From positions 372,001-436,000 of the forward strand of contig NZ_BAABBV010000001.1 of the NCBI RefSeq assembly GCF_039538145.1: a DNA stretch of 64,000 nt. The letters run 5' to 3'. Source of the stretch: Gryllotalpicola daejeonensis (GTDB lineage: Bacteria; Actinomycetota; Actinomycetes; Actinomycetales; Microbacteriaceae). Shown here piece by piece: positions 40,694 through 49,248 of this stretch. The notes below the pieces were generated by a model. It did not search any database. It worked only from the letters and a program-made list of their open reading frames with translations, and had not been told where the DNA came from. Position 1 is the first letter of the stretch. Each line of letters begins with the position of its first letter. The position numbers and the translations under genes are program-made.

Positions 40694-41851
40694 TTACTCG
40701 GCGTCCTTCTGGTCGTTGGTCTTGTGCGAGACGACCAGGTCGCGGAACCGGTCGAAGAGGTAGTTGGCGTCGTGCGGGCCGGCCGCGGCCTCGGGGTGGT
40801 ACTGCACCGAGAAGGCCGGGATGTCGAGGGCGTTGAGGCCCTCGACCACGTCGTCGTTCAGATCGACGTGGCTGACCTCGACGCGGCCGTAGCCGTTCGG
40901 CGAGTCGAAGGGCTCGTCGTTGCTCGGCGCCTTGACCGCGAATCCGTGGTTGTGCGCCGTGATCTCGACACGACCGGTCTGCTTGTCGCGCACCGGCTGG
41001 TTGATGCCGCGGTGGCCGAACGGCAGCTTGTAGGTCTCGAGGCCGAGCGCGCGACCGAGCAGCTGGTTGCCGAAGCAGATGCCGAAGAACGGCAGGCCCT
41101 TGTCGAGCAGACCGCGAAGCACCTGCACCTGGGCCTCTGAGGCCGCCGGGTCGCCGGGGCCGTTCGAGTAGAACGCGGCGACCGGGTCGATGGCGAGGAT
41201 CTGCTCAAGCGTCGAGTCCTGCGGCAGCACGTGCACCTCGAAGCCGCGCTTCGCGAGGTTGTCGAGGGTGGACTGCTTGACGCCGAGGTCGAGCACGGCG
41301 AGGTTGCCGATCTTCTCGCCGACGGCGGGCGTCACCGTGTCCTCGGTCACCGAGACCTGCGCAGAGAGGTTGAGCCCGGTCATCTCGGCGCCCGCGCGCA
41401 CGATCTCGAGCTGCTCGGACTGCGACAGCGCCGCGTCCTCGCCCGAGAAGATGCCGGCGCGCATGGCGCCGAGGTCGCGGATGTGACGGGTGACCGCCCG
41501 GGTGTCGATGCCTGAGATACCCACGATGTTCGTGGACTCGAGCTCGTCGTCGAGGCTGCGGATCGAGCGGAAGCTCGAGACGACCCGGCTGGGGTCGCGC
41601 ACGACGTAGCCGGCGACCCAGATCCGGCGCGACTCCATGTCCTCGTCGTTCATGCCCGTGTTGCCGATGTGCGGCGCGGTCTGGATGACGATCTGGCCCG
41701 CGTAGGACGGGTCGGTCAGCGTCTCCTGGTAGCCGGTCATGCCCGTGGCGAACACCAGTTCGCCGAGCGTGCGGCCCTGGGCGCCGTAGGCGCGACCCTC
41801 GTAGCGGGTCCCGTCTTCGAGCACCAGGACGGCGGGGGAAGGAACAGGCAC
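40694..41851 (-). CDS. carA: Carbamoyl-phosphate synthase small chain
   Basis: The glutaminase subunit that delivers ammonia to CarB. The 385-residue protein has LVLEDGTRYEGRAYGA at the start, then FATGMTGYQETLTDPSYAGQIV, and a class I amidotransferase domain with FFGICFGNQLLGRALG (nucleophile Cys) and SVQYHPEAAAGPHD (His/Glu). The GTG at 41851 lies 1 base after the stop of the PH-like membrane protein. It is next to carB in the pyr run. Confidence 0.97.
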   Translation of the reverse strand: MPVPSPAVLVLEDGTRYEGRAYGAQGRTLGELVFATGMTGYQETLTDPSYAGQIVIQTAPHIGNTGMNDEDMESRRIWVAGYVVRDPSRVVSSFRSIRSLDDELESTNIVGISGIDTRAVTRHIRDLGAMRAGIFSGEDAALSQSEQLEIVRAGAEMTGLNLSAQVSVTEDTVTPAVGEKIGNLAVLDLGVKQSTLDNLAKRGFEVHVLPQDSTLEQILAIDPVAAFYSNGPGDPAASEAQVQVLRGLLDKGLPFFGICFGNQLLGRALGLETYKLPFGHRGINQPVRDKQTGRVEITAHNHGFAVKAPSNDEPFDSPNGYGRVEVSHVDLNDDVVEGLNALDIPAFSVQYHPEAAAGPHDANYLFDRFRDLVVSHKTNDQKDAE

Positions 41852-41852
41852 G

Positions 41853-42377
41853 TCAGACCTCGCTTTCTTGTGCGGTGAGAGAATCGATCGCGTTGTACAG
41901 CGAGCCGGTCTTTTCTGGCTCGAGAACGCGGAAGTAGCTGTCGACGAGGACCGTTTCGCCGGTCGACTCGCGAAGCGAATGGAGACCCCAGGTCACGACG
42001 ACGAGCCCGTCTTTTTCCACGGCCTTGTCGATGACGACCTGAGCAGGCTGAGCCGAGTCGATCGAGGATGCCGGAATCCAGACATCCTCTGCCCCGTCCA
42101 GCGACACCACGAGACCCGAGCCGTGCACGGTAAGCACGCCCTGCGCGCGGAAGCCCAGCCCCGTGATCGCGAGGCGCTCGAGCGGCCTGCCCTGCGCCGT
42201 GGTCGCGACGTAGAGCACGCGCGCTTCGACGAGCGGCTCCCCCAGCCCGGCCGGCATGTCATGCGACGGCTCGAGGTGGGCTGAGCGCCGCACGAGCGCC
42301 CGCCAGCCCTGCCACATGCCGAACAGGATCAGCAGCAGGACGAGGACGACGATGATCGTCGAGGCCCACTCAGGCAC
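41853..42377 (-). CDS. Membrane-anchored PH-like domain protein of the pyr operon
   Basis: A 174-residue protein with one N-terminal membrane segment (about residues 6-24, STIIVVLVLLLILFGMWQGW) and a C-terminal soluble beta-rich part resembling a bacterial PH-like domain (VLYVATTAQGRPLERLAITGLGFRA and the segments VSLDGAEDVWIPAS and VTWGLHSLRES). Members are found between pyrC and carA in Microbacteriaceae and relatives; function is unknown. The GTG at 42377 overlaps the pyrC stop by 8 bases and its own stop is 1 base from carA, so it is co-translated with pyrimidine genes. Confidence 0.82.
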   Translation of the reverse strand: MPEWASTIIVVLVLLLILFGMWQGWRALVRRSAHLEPSHDMPAGLGEPLVEARVLYVATTAQGRPLERLAITGLGFRAQGVLTVHGSGLVVSLDGAEDVWIPASSIDSAQPAQVVIDKAVEKDGLVVVTWGLHSLRESTGETVLVDSYFRVLEPEKTGSLYNAIDSLTAQESEV

Positions 42378-43683
42378 GGGCCACCTCCGCGACATCGACC
42401 ACGGTCCCGTCGGCGACCGTGCGGCGGCCCTGGTGGAAGGTGTGCAGCACGCGGCCCGGCAGTTCGAGGCCGAGGTAGGGCGAGTTGACGCCCTTGCCCG
42501 CGAGGTCCTCGGTCGAGAACGAACGGCTGGCCTCGGGGTCGTAGAGCGTGAGGTTCGCGGGCGCGCCGACGACGAGCCCGTCGGCGTAGCCGGCAAGCGA
42601 CCCGATCTCGGCCGGCTTCGAGCTCATGACCCGCGCGACGTCCGCCCAGTCGAGGCGGCCGTCGGCGACGAGCGCCGCGTGCACCACCGAGAGCGCGGAC
42701 TCGAGCCCGACCATGCCGTTGGCCGCGGCATCCCACTCGGTGTCCTTCGCCTCAACGGGGTGCGGGGCGTGGTCGGTGGCGACGATGTCGATCGTGCCGT
42801 CGACGAGCGCCTCGCGCAGGGCCTCGACGTCGTCGCGGGTGCGCAGCGGCGGGTTCACCTTGTAGCGGGCGTCGTAGCCGCGCACGAGGTCTTCGGTGAG
42901 CAGCAGGTGGTGCGGGGTGACCTCGGCCGTGACCCGGATGCCGCGCGACTTCGCCCAGCGGATGACCTCGACCGACCCCGCGGTCGAGACATGGCACACG
43001 TGCAGGCGGCTGCCGACATGCTCGGCGAGCAGCACGTCGCGGGCGATGATCGACTCCTCGGCGACCGCGGGCCAGCCCGCGAGGCCGAGCTCGCCCGAGA
43101 GCACGCCCTCGTTCATCTGGGCCCCCTGCGTGAGCCGCGGCTCCTGCGCGTGCTGCGCGATGACGCCGTCGAAGGCCTTCACATACTCGAGGGCACGGCG
43201 CATCAGCATCGGGTCGGAGACGCAGAAGCCGTCGTCGCTGAAGACACGCACCTGCGCGCGGCTCGCGGCCATGGCGCCGAGCTCGGCGAGCTGCTCGCCC
43301 CCCAGCCCCACGGTCACCGCGCCGATCGGGCGCACGGTCGCGTAACCGGCGGCCTCGCCGAGCGAGAGCACCTGCTCGACGACGCCGGCGGTGTCGGAGA
43401 CCGGCGAGGTGTTCGCCATCGCGAAGACCGCGGTGTAGCCGCCTGCGGCCGCGGCGCGCGTTCCGGTGAGCACCGTCTCGGACTGCTCGTAGCCCGGCTC
43501 GCGCAGGTGCGTGTGCAGGTCGACCAGCCCGGGAAGGGCGATCAGGCCGTCCGCGTCGACGCGCGTGGCATCCGTTGCGCTCACGCTCGCGCCCAGCTCG
43601 ACGACTGTGCCGTCCTCGATGAGCAGGTCGGCACGCGACCCGTCGGGAAGCGTCGCTCCGGCGATCAGAAAGCTCTCTGACAT
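42370..43683 (-). CDS. pyrC: Dihydroorotase
   Basis: Cyclises carbamoyl aspartate to dihydroorotate. The 437-residue amidohydrolase has LPGLVDLHTHLREPGYE (metal ligands HxH), GGYTAVFAMANTSP, VTAEVTPHHLLLTED, and DIVATDHAPHPVEAKD with the catalytic Asp. It is the class I form. Start and stop overlap neighbours: one base with pyrB (TGATG) and 8 bases with the PH-like gene. Confidence 0.96.
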   Translation of the reverse strand: MSESFLIAGATLPDGSRADLLIEDGTVVELGASVSATDATRVDADGLIALPGLVDLHTHLREPGYEQSETVLTGTRAAAAGGYTAVFAMANTSPVSDTAGVVEQVLSLGEAAGYATVRPIGAVTVGLGGEQLAELGAMAASRAQVRVFSDDGFCVSDPMLMRRALEYVKAFDGVIAQHAQEPRLTQGAQMNEGVLSGELGLAGWPAVAEESIIARDVLLAEHVGSRLHVCHVSTAGSVEVIRWAKSRGIRVTAEVTPHHLLLTEDLVRGYDARYKVNPPLRTRDDVEALREALVDGTIDIVATDHAPHPVEAKDTEWDAAANGMVGLESALSVVHAALVADGRLDWADVARVMSSKPAEIGSLAGYADGLVVGAPANLTLYDPEASRSFSTEDLAGKGVNSPYLGLELPGRVLHTFHQGRRTVADGTVVDVAEVARA

Positions 43684-44633
43684 CAGTTCTCCTCTTCGCC
43701 GGCGAGCAGCAGGTACAAGGCGGCCATGCGGATCGATACCCCGTTCGCGACTTGCTCCCGCACGGTCGAGCGGGGCGAGTCGGCGGCTGCCGCCGAGATC
43801 TCGAGGCCGCGGTTCATCGGGCCGGGGTGCATCACGATCGTGTCGTCGGCGAGGCGCGCGAGGCGCTCGTCGTCGAGACCCCAGGTGCGGGCGTACTCGC
43901 GCTCGCTCGGGAAGAACGCGGCATGCATCCGCTCGCCCTGGATGCGCAGCATCATGAGCACGTCGGGCACGCCGTCGTCGATCGCCGCGTCGAGGTCGTA
44001 GCCCACCGTGACCGGCCAGCTCGAGGTGTCGACCGGCACCAGCGTGGGCGGCGCGACCAGTGTGACCTCGGCGCCCAGCGTGTTCAGCAGCCACACGTTC
44101 GAGCGCGCGACGCGCGAGTGCAGGATGTCGCCGACGATCGTCACCGCGACCCCGTCGAGCGCCTTGCCGCGGCTGGCGGCGCCGTGCAGCCGGCGGCGCA
44201 TCGTGAAGGCGTCGAGCAGCGCCTGGGTCGGGTGCTCGTGCATGCCGTCGCCCGCGTTGATCACGCCGGCGTCGATCCAGCCGCTGGTCGCGAGCGTGAA
44301 GGGCGCACCGGATGCCTGATGCCGGATGACCACGCCGTCAGCCCCCATCGCCTGCAGCGTCTGCGCGGTGTCCTTCAGGCTCTCGCCCTTCGAGACGCTC
44401 GAGCCCTTCGCGCTGAAGTTGATGACGTCGGCCGACAGGCGCTTCGCGGCGGCCTCGAAGCTGATGCGCGTGCGGGTCGAGTCCTCGAAGAAGAGGTTCA
44501 CGACCGTCTTGCCGCGCAGCGTCGGCAGCTTCTTGACCTCGCGGTTCTGCACGTCGGCCATGTCCTCGGCGATGTCGAGGAGCCGGATCGCGGCCTCGCG
44601 GGAGAGGTCTTTCGTCGAGAGGAGGTGCCGCAT
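43683..44633 (-). CDS. pyrB: Aspartate carbamoyltransferase catalytic chain
   Basis: First dedicated step of UMP synthesis. The 316-residue protein has MRHLLSTKDLSREAAIRLLD, the carbamoyl-phosphate loop FFEDSTRTRISFEAAAKRL, KGESLKDTAQTL, and EHPTQALLDAFTMRR. There is no pyrI regulatory gene alongside, as usual for this lineage. The ATG shares one base with the pyrR stop. Confidence 0.97.
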   Translation of the reverse strand: MRHLLSTKDLSREAAIRLLDIAEDMADVQNREVKKLPTLRGKTVVNLFFEDSTRTRISFEAAAKRLSADVINFSAKGSSVSKGESLKDTAQTLQAMGADGVVIRHQASGAPFTLATSGWIDAGVINAGDGMHEHPTQALLDAFTMRRRLHGAASRGKALDGVAVTIVGDILHSRVARSNVWLLNTLGAEVTLVAPPTLVPVDTSSWPVTVGYDLDAAIDDGVPDVLMMLRIQGERMHAAFFPSEREYARTWGLDDERLARLADDTIVMHPGPMNRGLEISAAAADSPRSTVREQVANGVSIRMAALYLLLAGEEEN

Positions 44634-45196
44634 CAGGCATCCACCTCGCCCTGGCTGTCGCTGCGCTTGGACTCGATCGCGACGAACTCGTCGCCGTCGA
44701 CCTCGTTCAGGTGCACGTTGATGCGCTCGTCGAGCGCAGACGGCAGGTTCTTGCCGACGAAATCGGCGCGGATCGGCAGCGAGCGGTGGCCGCGGTCGAC
44801 GAGCGCGGCAAGGCGCACGATGCCCGGGCGGCCGATGTCGTTCAGCGCGTCGAGGGCGGCGCGGATCGTGCGACCCGAGAACAGCACGTCGTCGACGAGC
44901 ACCACCGTGGCGCCGTCGATCGACGCGGGCACGCTCGTGCGCCCGGGCGTGCGGGTGCGCGTGTGGGCCAGGTCGTCGCGGTACATCGTGACGTCGAGGC
45001 TGCCGGCGAAGACGCGGCTGTCCGGCTCGATCTTGGCGATGTTCGCGGCGATTCGCTGGGCCAGCGTGACGCCGCGGGTGGGAATCCCGAGGATCACGAG
45101 GCCCTCCGTTCCCCGATTGGACTCAAGGATCTCGTGTGAGATCCGAGTCAACGCTCGGGCGATGTCAGCCTCACTCAGCACGGTTCTCGTGCTCAT
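44633..45196 (-). CDS. pyrR: Bifunctional pyr operon RNA-binding regulator / uracil phosphoribosyltransferase
   Basis: PyrR binds pyr mRNA when UMP/UTP is high and also has weak uracil phosphoribosyltransferase activity. The 187-residue protein has MSTRTVLSEADIARALTRIS at the start, ILGIPTRGVTLAQRIA and the PRPP loop ATVVLVDDVLFSGRTIRAALDAL. It is the first gene of the pyr run. An RNA hairpin matching the PyrR-binding consensus lies directly upstream and includes the pyrR ribosome-binding site, pointing to autoregulation at the translation step. Confidence 0.97.
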   Translation of the reverse strand: MSTRTVLSEADIARALTRISHEILESNRGTEGLVILGIPTRGVTLAQRIAANIAKIEPDSRVFAGSLDVTMYRDDLAHTRTRTPGRTSVPASIDGATVVLVDDVLFSGRTIRAALDALNDIGRPGIVRLAALVDRGHRSLPIRADFVGKNLPSALDERINVHLNEVDGDEFVAIESKRSDSQGEVDA

Positions 45197-45202
45197 CCGC
45201 CG

Positions 45203-45239
45203 ACTCCCTTCTCCGCCTCACGGGACGGTCTTAAAGAGT
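45203..45239 (-). promoter_or_regulatory. PyrR-binding RNA hairpin that includes the pyrR ribosome-binding site
   Basis: On the minus strand the core GTCCCGTGAGGC (45226-45215) fits the PyrR loop consensus RUCCNGNGAGGY at all positions. CCG and CGG flank it as the upper stem (with a bulged U). Below an internal loop (AAGA and AGA) a 7-bp lower stem forms between ACTCTTT (45239-45233) and AGGGAGT (45209-45203). The AGGGAG in this stem is the Shine-Dalgarno, 7 bases before the pyrR ATG. CATAGT at 45250-45245 is a possible -10 element that would start the RNA at the lower stem. Confidence 0.75.
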
Positions 45240-45311
45240 GCCTAACTATGGCTCAACCCTATCAGCGCGCCGGCGGCGAAGTGTCGAACGGGCTGAGTGC
45301 GCCCCGTCGGA

Positions 45312-45317
45312 TATAAC
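45312..45317 (+). promoter_or_regulatory. Likely -10 element (TATAAC) for the PfkB gene, leaderless
   Basis: TATAAC, six bases (CGTCTG), then the ATG at 45324. This spacing supports the ATG over the GTG at 45297. Confidence 0.45.
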
Positions 45318-45323
45318 CGTCTG

Positions 45324-46271
45324 ATGCTCATCAACAAGGTCGGGGATGCCCGAGTGCGCGTTCTCGTGAACGGGCCGGCCTCGTGGAATGTCACCGCGCG
45401 GGTCGGGGCGCTGCCCGAGCCGGTGTCGCAGACCCTGTTCGCCGAGCGCTGGTCGGAGGGTGTGGGCGGCACGTCGGCCGGGAAGTCGCTCACCCTCGCC
45501 GCCCTCGGCGCTGAGGTGGTGCTGCAGACGGTGGTGGGCGTCGATGAGGTCGCCGGTCAGGTGCTGCGGGCGCTCGAGGTCCCGGGCGTCGAGGTGCGCG
45601 CGACCGGGAGCGTCTCCAGGCGCACGGAGCGCCACCTGAACCTGTTGGATGCCTCGGGCGGCCGGGTCTCGATCTACCTCGAGCTGCCGCAGGCGCAACA
45701 GGTGCACCAGGCCGCGCCGCCGACCGTCGACCCCGATGTCACGGCCGCCGTGCTCGATCTCTGCGACCACAGCGTTCCGCTGCTCTCGGCCTACCGCTCG
45801 ATCGGCGTTCCGGTCTGGTGCGATGTGCACGACGACGACGGCGCGGCAGACGGCTACGCCCGCCCGTTCACCGCTGCGGCCGACGTCGTCGTCGCGAGCG
45901 AGGTGCGCCTGGCCGACGTCGATTCCTACCTGCGCGATCGCATCGCCGAGGGGGCGCAGCTGGCCGTGTGCACCCGCGGCGGCGACGGGGCACGGGCGGT
46001 GCACGCCGACGAGACGGGCGAGCGCTGGTATGACGTCGGGCCGGCCCCGGCCGACGAGGTCGTCGACACCGAAGGCGCCGGTGACGCGTTCGTGGCCGGG
46101 CTGCTGATGGGGCTGTCGCGCGGCGCCGTCGTGCCGCAGGCCCTGGCCGAGGCCTCAGCGGCGGGTGCGATCGCGGTGGCCTCCGCAGGGCTCGGCGCGA
46201 GCGCGGCCGACGCAGCTGCCGTCGCCCGGCTCGCGGAGGCCGTCGAGGTGACGGTCACCCGCCCGCGCTGA
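45324..46271 (+). CDS. PfkB family carbohydrate kinase
   Basis: A 315-residue sugar kinase of the PfkB/ribokinase family. It has GGTSAGKSLTLAALGAEVVLQTVVG near the start, which is the first signature, and DTEGAGDAFVAGLLMGLSRG near the end, which holds the catalytic Asp and anion hole. The middle contains a nucleotide-binding VVVASEVRLADVD. The phosphorylated sugar or nucleoside cannot be read from the sequence. The ATG at 45324 is preferred because of the TATAAC spacing. It is divergent from pyrR across a 127-base region. The 3' end overlaps the convergent phosphotransferase gene by 17 bases. Confidence 0.87.
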   Translation: MLINKVGDARVRVLVNGPASWNVTARVGALPEPVSQTLFAERWSEGVGGTSAGKSLTLAALGAEVVLQTVVGVDEVAGQVLRALEVPGVEVRATGSVSRRTERHLNLLDASGGRVSIYLELPQAQQVHQAAPPTVDPDVTAAVLDLCDHSVPLLSAYRSIGVPVWCDVHDDDGAADGYARPFTAAADVVVASEVRLADVDSYLRDRIAEGAQLAVCTRGGDGARAVHADETGERWYDVGPAPADEVVDTEGAGDAFVAGLLMGLSRGAVVPQALAEASAAGAIAVASAGLGASAADAAAVARLAEAVEVTVTRPR

Positions 46272-47295
46272 GCGCACGGCGTGCCGACGCCAGCAGCAGG
46301 TCGCTGAGCGCGACGAGCTCGGCCTGTGCCTGCGCGGGCGACTCGTCGGGGAGGCTCCCCCGCCGCACCGGGCGTCCCGTCTCGACCGCCACCGCGAGGT
46401 CGGCGATGAGCTTCCACCGCAGGCCGGCGGCGGCATCGAAGCCGAGTCGGACGTCGCCTTCCGTGATGGCCGGATCCTCTGCGCGCACGCCCGCCGCATA
46501 GCTCGCCACCGCGTCGTCGACGATCGCGGCGACGACGGATGCCTGGGCATCACCGCGTCGCACGGAAGAGAACAGCAGCGAGGCGAGATCCGCGCCGACC
46601 GGGCCCGGCCCGACCGACTCCCAGTCGATGAGCACCGTCTGCCCCGACGAGATGAAGACGTTCGCGCCGACCGCGTCGTGATGGCAGAGCGTCTGCGGCA
46701 GGGAATCGAGGGTGGTGCGAAGGCGCGGTTGCGCCTCGATCAGCCGCAGTCCGGCGGCGAGGCGATCGCCGAGCAGTGTCATGGCGTCGGCGCTCGGCTG
46801 CCCGAGCACCTGTCGCCCGGTGGTGGCAGCTTCCGGCTGGCTGTGCCGGTCGATCCAGCCCGTGAAGAGCCACGGCTCCCCCGGCACTCGGCCGCACCAC
46901 CGTCCCGCCATGGTGCCGAGGTCGTGCGCCGCCGCGAGCAGCGCCGGTGCGTCGAGCGGCCGGGTTCCGTCGTGCACGACCTCTTCGAGCAACAGCGTCA
47001 GCTCGCCGTCGGGCACCGCCCGAGAACCGAGGAGACGTGGCGCCCGAACGGCCGGCGCGAGCTCGTCGAGCAGCCCTGAGGCATACGCCTGGAACTCGCG
47101 CTGGGCGTTGGCGCGCAGATACGGCGAGGCGTGAGCCAGGTCCGTCGACTTCTCGATGAGCGACCCCGGCACGGCGGCGCCGTCGACACGCACGACACCC
47201 CGCAGGCGGCTCACCGTGCGGTGCGCGAGGAACGCGTCGTAGTCGAGCGGCTCGCGCCGCGCCCCGTTCGCCTGCAGCCGCTCGTCATCGTCCAT
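46255..47295 (-). CDS. Phosphotransferase (aminoglycoside phosphotransferase-like family)
   Basis: A 346-residue protein with the APH/ChoK kinase fold. The catalytic loop reads LCHHDAVGANVFI, in which the catalytic Asp is at the usual place and the His-x-Asp context is altered (HHDAVGAN), and the metal Asp is in VLIDWESVGPGPVGADLASLL. The N lobe is divergent. Substrates of relatives include aminoglycosides, choline, fructosamine and homoserine, so no specific role is claimed. TACGCT with 7 bases precedes the ATG at 47295. It converges on the PfkB gene. Confidence 0.8.
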   Translation of the reverse strand: MDDDERLQANGARREPLDYDAFLAHRTVSRLRGVVRVDGAAVPGSLIEKSTDLAHASPYLRANAQREFQAYASGLLDELAPAVRAPRLLGSRAVPDGELTLLLEEVVHDGTRPLDAPALLAAAHDLGTMAGRWCGRVPGEPWLFTGWIDRHSQPEAATTGRQVLGQPSADAMTLLGDRLAAGLRLIEAQPRLRTTLDSLPQTLCHHDAVGANVFISSGQTVLIDWESVGPGPVGADLASLLFSSVRRGDAQASVVAAIVDDAVASYAAGVRAEDPAITEGDVRLGFDAAAGLRWKLIADLAVAVETGRPVRRGSLPDESPAQAQAELVALSDLLLASARRALSAGG

Positions 47296-47302
47296 CGCCT
47301 CG

Positions 47303-47308
47303 AGCGTA
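47303..47308 (-). promoter_or_regulatory. Possible -10 element (TACGCT) for the phosphotransferase gene
   Basis: TACGCT, seven bases (CGAGGCG), then the ATG at 47295. One base longer than the common spacing. Confidence 0.42.
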
Positions 47309-47349
47309 AGCGGCGCGCCCGACCGTCGTCACTTGCCGAATCCCCGCTA

Positions 47350-47365
47350 TTGACTCTAGGTTCAA
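47350..47365 (+). promoter_or_regulatory. Short imperfect palindrome upstream of the lipase gene
   Basis: TTGACTCTAGGTTCAA matches its own reverse complement at 12 of 16 positions, with TTGA/TCAA ends and a TAG core. It starts with TTGAC, a -35-like sequence, but no good -10 follows at 17-18 bases. A regulator site is possible but unproven. GGAGCCGGCA is also repeated at 47369 and 47381. Confidence 0.25.
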
Positions 47366-47404
47366 TAAGGAGCCGGCAACGGAGCCGGCAGTGTGGGGGC
47401 ACAG

Positions 47405-48775
47405 ATGATCCGGTCGAAGTCCAGCTCACAGGCGCGGGGCGGGCGCTCGCGAATGCTCGCCGCGGTGGCAGCGGCGGCGGCGGTGGCCGCGGCGGCGATG
47501 ACCACGGCACCGGCGCATGCGGCCGAGAGCAGCACGCAGCTCGAGGTGTCACGCGGAGTCACGATTCCCGCGTTCTACAACCCGCCGGCGGCGTTGCCTG
47601 CGCGCAACGGCGCGCTGATCCGCAGCGAGCCGCTCGCCCTCGGCGCGGGGCTCACTCTGCCCGCCGTCGGGGCGTTGCCGGGCACGGCCACGCGGGTCAT
47701 GTACACGACCACCGACAGCAACGGCGTGCGCGCCGCGGTCACGGGCGCCTACATCGAGCCGGCCGCCAGGTGGCACGGCGTCGGCGCGCGGCCGCTCGTG
47801 GTGCTGGCCCCGGGAACGATGGGCCAGGGCGATCAGTGTGCGCCCTCACTCGCGCTGCAGCATCCGATCACCTTCAACGGGCAGACCGTGTCGGTCGGCT
47901 ACGAAGACGTCGCTGCCTACCGCCTGCTGGCGGAGGGCGTCGCGGTGATGGTCACCGACTACCTCGGGTTCGGAACGACCGATCGCGTGCACACCTATGT
48001 CAACCGCGTCGATGAGGGGCACGCGGTGCTGGATGCCGCGCGGGCGGCGCTCCAGGTGCCCGGGGCTTCCGTGACCCGCAGCTCGCGCGTCGGGCTCTAC
48101 GGCTACAGCCAGGGCGGCGGCGCGACGGCAGCCGCAGCGGAACTGCGCAGCACGTATGCCCCCGACGTGAACCTCGCCGGCAGCTACGTCGGCGCCCCGC
48201 CGGCCGACCTCGCCGCCGTTGCGGCGGGCATCGACGGCAGCGCCCTCGCCGGCGCCCTTGGGTGGACGCTGAACAGCCTCGTGCAGTCGTACCCGTCGCT
48301 CGCCCCGATCGTCGCGGCGCACGTGAACGACGCGGGCCGCGCCGCCCTCACGGACCTCGCGACCGCGTGCATCGGCGACGGTCTCGCGGGCTTCGCCTTC
48401 CAGAAGAGCAGCGGGTGGACGAACGACGGCGAGACGCTGATGCAGATCGCCGCGAAGGAGCAGGCCATCCAGCAGGCGCTGGCCGCGCAGAAGCTCGGCA
48501 CGCTCGCGCCGTCAGGGCCGGTCCGCGTGGCCACCGGCATCGCCGACGACATCGTGCCGCACGCGCAGGCGCGGCAGCTCGCCGTCGACTGGTGCAAGCG
48601 CGGCGGCGACGTGAGCTACGTGCCGATTCCGGTGCCGAACCTCGGCGACGGGCTGCTGACGAACCACATCAGCCCGCTGCTGGCGGACCAGGGCGCGGCG
48701 ATCGCGTGGCTCACGCAACGGGTCGACGGCATCACGGCCGGCTCGAACTGCGCGACGATGCCCGTGCAGCCCTGA
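47405..48775 (+). CDS. Secreted lipase family protein (alpha/beta hydrolase)
   Basis: A 456-residue exported hydrolase of the secretory lipase family. Residues 1-39 are a signal peptide with a basic start, a long Ala-rich core and an APAHA-AE cleavage site. The nucleophile is Ser235 in GLYGYSQGGGA; likely acid Asp381/382 in GIADDIVP and His421 in LLTNHISP. Three cysteines (for example GDQCAPS and NCATM) may form a disulfide. It is probably secreted and acts on acylglycerols or esters. The ATG at 47405 has GGGGG 5-9 bases upstream; GTG at 47393 is possible. Upstream lies a short palindrome at 47350-47365. Confidence 0.85.
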   Translation: MIRSKSSSQARGGRSRMLAAVAAAAAVAAAAMTTAPAHAAESSTQLEVSRGVTIPAFYNPPAALPARNGALIRSEPLALGAGLTLPAVGALPGTATRVMYTTTDSNGVRAAVTGAYIEPAARWHGVGARPLVVLAPGTMGQGDQCAPSLALQHPITFNGQTVSVGYEDVAAYRLLAEGVAVMVTDYLGFGTTDRVHTYVNRVDEGHAVLDAARAALQVPGASVTRSSRVGLYGYSQGGGATAAAAELRSTYAPDVNLAGSYVGAPPADLAAVAAGIDGSALAGALGWTLNSLVQSYPSLAPIVAAHVNDAGRAALTDLATACIGDGLAGFAFQKSSGWTNDGETLMQIAAKEQAIQQALAAQKLGTLAPSGPVRVATGIADDIVPHAQARQLAVDWCKRGGDVSYVPIPVPNLGDGLLTNHISPLLADQGAAIAWLTQRVDGITAGSNCATMPVQP

Positions 48776-48787
48776 CGGGCGAGCCGG

Positions 48788-49243
48788 CTATTCCTCGCGA
48801 GCTGCGCGTGAGGCATCCCTCGCGTCATCGTCGCCGACGGTCTGCGCGATCTTGGCGAGCAGTCCGTTGATGAAGCCCGACGAGTCCTCGGTCGACAGCA
48901 CGGTCGCGGCCTCGACGGCTTCGGAGATGGCGACGCCGGTCGGCACCTCGGGGTTGAACAGCAGCTCCCACACCCCGATGCGCACGATCGCGCGGTCGAC
49001 GATCGGCATGCGCGCGAGCGTCCAGCCGTGTGCATACGTCTCGATCAGCTCGTCGATCTCGTCGCGGTGGTCGTTGACCCCGTCGACGATCTCGCGGGCG
49101 TAGAGCCAGGATGCCTCGCGCGCGGGCTCGTTCGCCGCGCGCTCGGCCTCGGCCGCCAGAGCCTGCGGGATCGAGATGCCCCGCAGGTCGGCGACGTACA
49201 GGATGTCGAGGGCCCGCTTGCGGGCCTTCGTGCGTGCGCTCAT
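48788..49243 (-). CDS. nusB: Transcription antitermination factor NusB
   Basis: A 151-residue NusB that, with NusE (S10), binds boxA RNA for rRNA antitermination. It begins MSARTKARKRALDILYVADLRG, has a conserved NusB helix with MPIVDRAIVRIGVWELLF, and AISEAVEAATVLSTEDSSGFINGLLAKI. The C terminus is acidic. It is 5 bases after efp, the usual order in Actinobacteria, and converges on the lipase gene with 12 bases between. Confidence 0.96.
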   Translation of the reverse strand: MSARTKARKRALDILYVADLRGISIPQALAAEAERAANEPAREASWLYAREIVDGVNDHRDEIDELIETYAHGWTLARMPIVDRAIVRIGVWELLFNPEVPTGVAISEAVEAATVLSTEDSSGFINGLLAKIAQTVGDDDARDASRAAREE

Positions 49244-49248
49244 GAGTC

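Noticed and set aside
45226..45262. TTGAGC-17-TAAGAC as the pyrR promoter
   Set aside because: Transcription would start inside the conserved PyrR loop and remove half of it; an upstream -10 fits better.
45297..45323. GTG at 45297 as the PfkB start
   Set aside because: It would place the TATAAC element inside the coding region; ATG at 45324 is six bases after it and the family core begins downstream.
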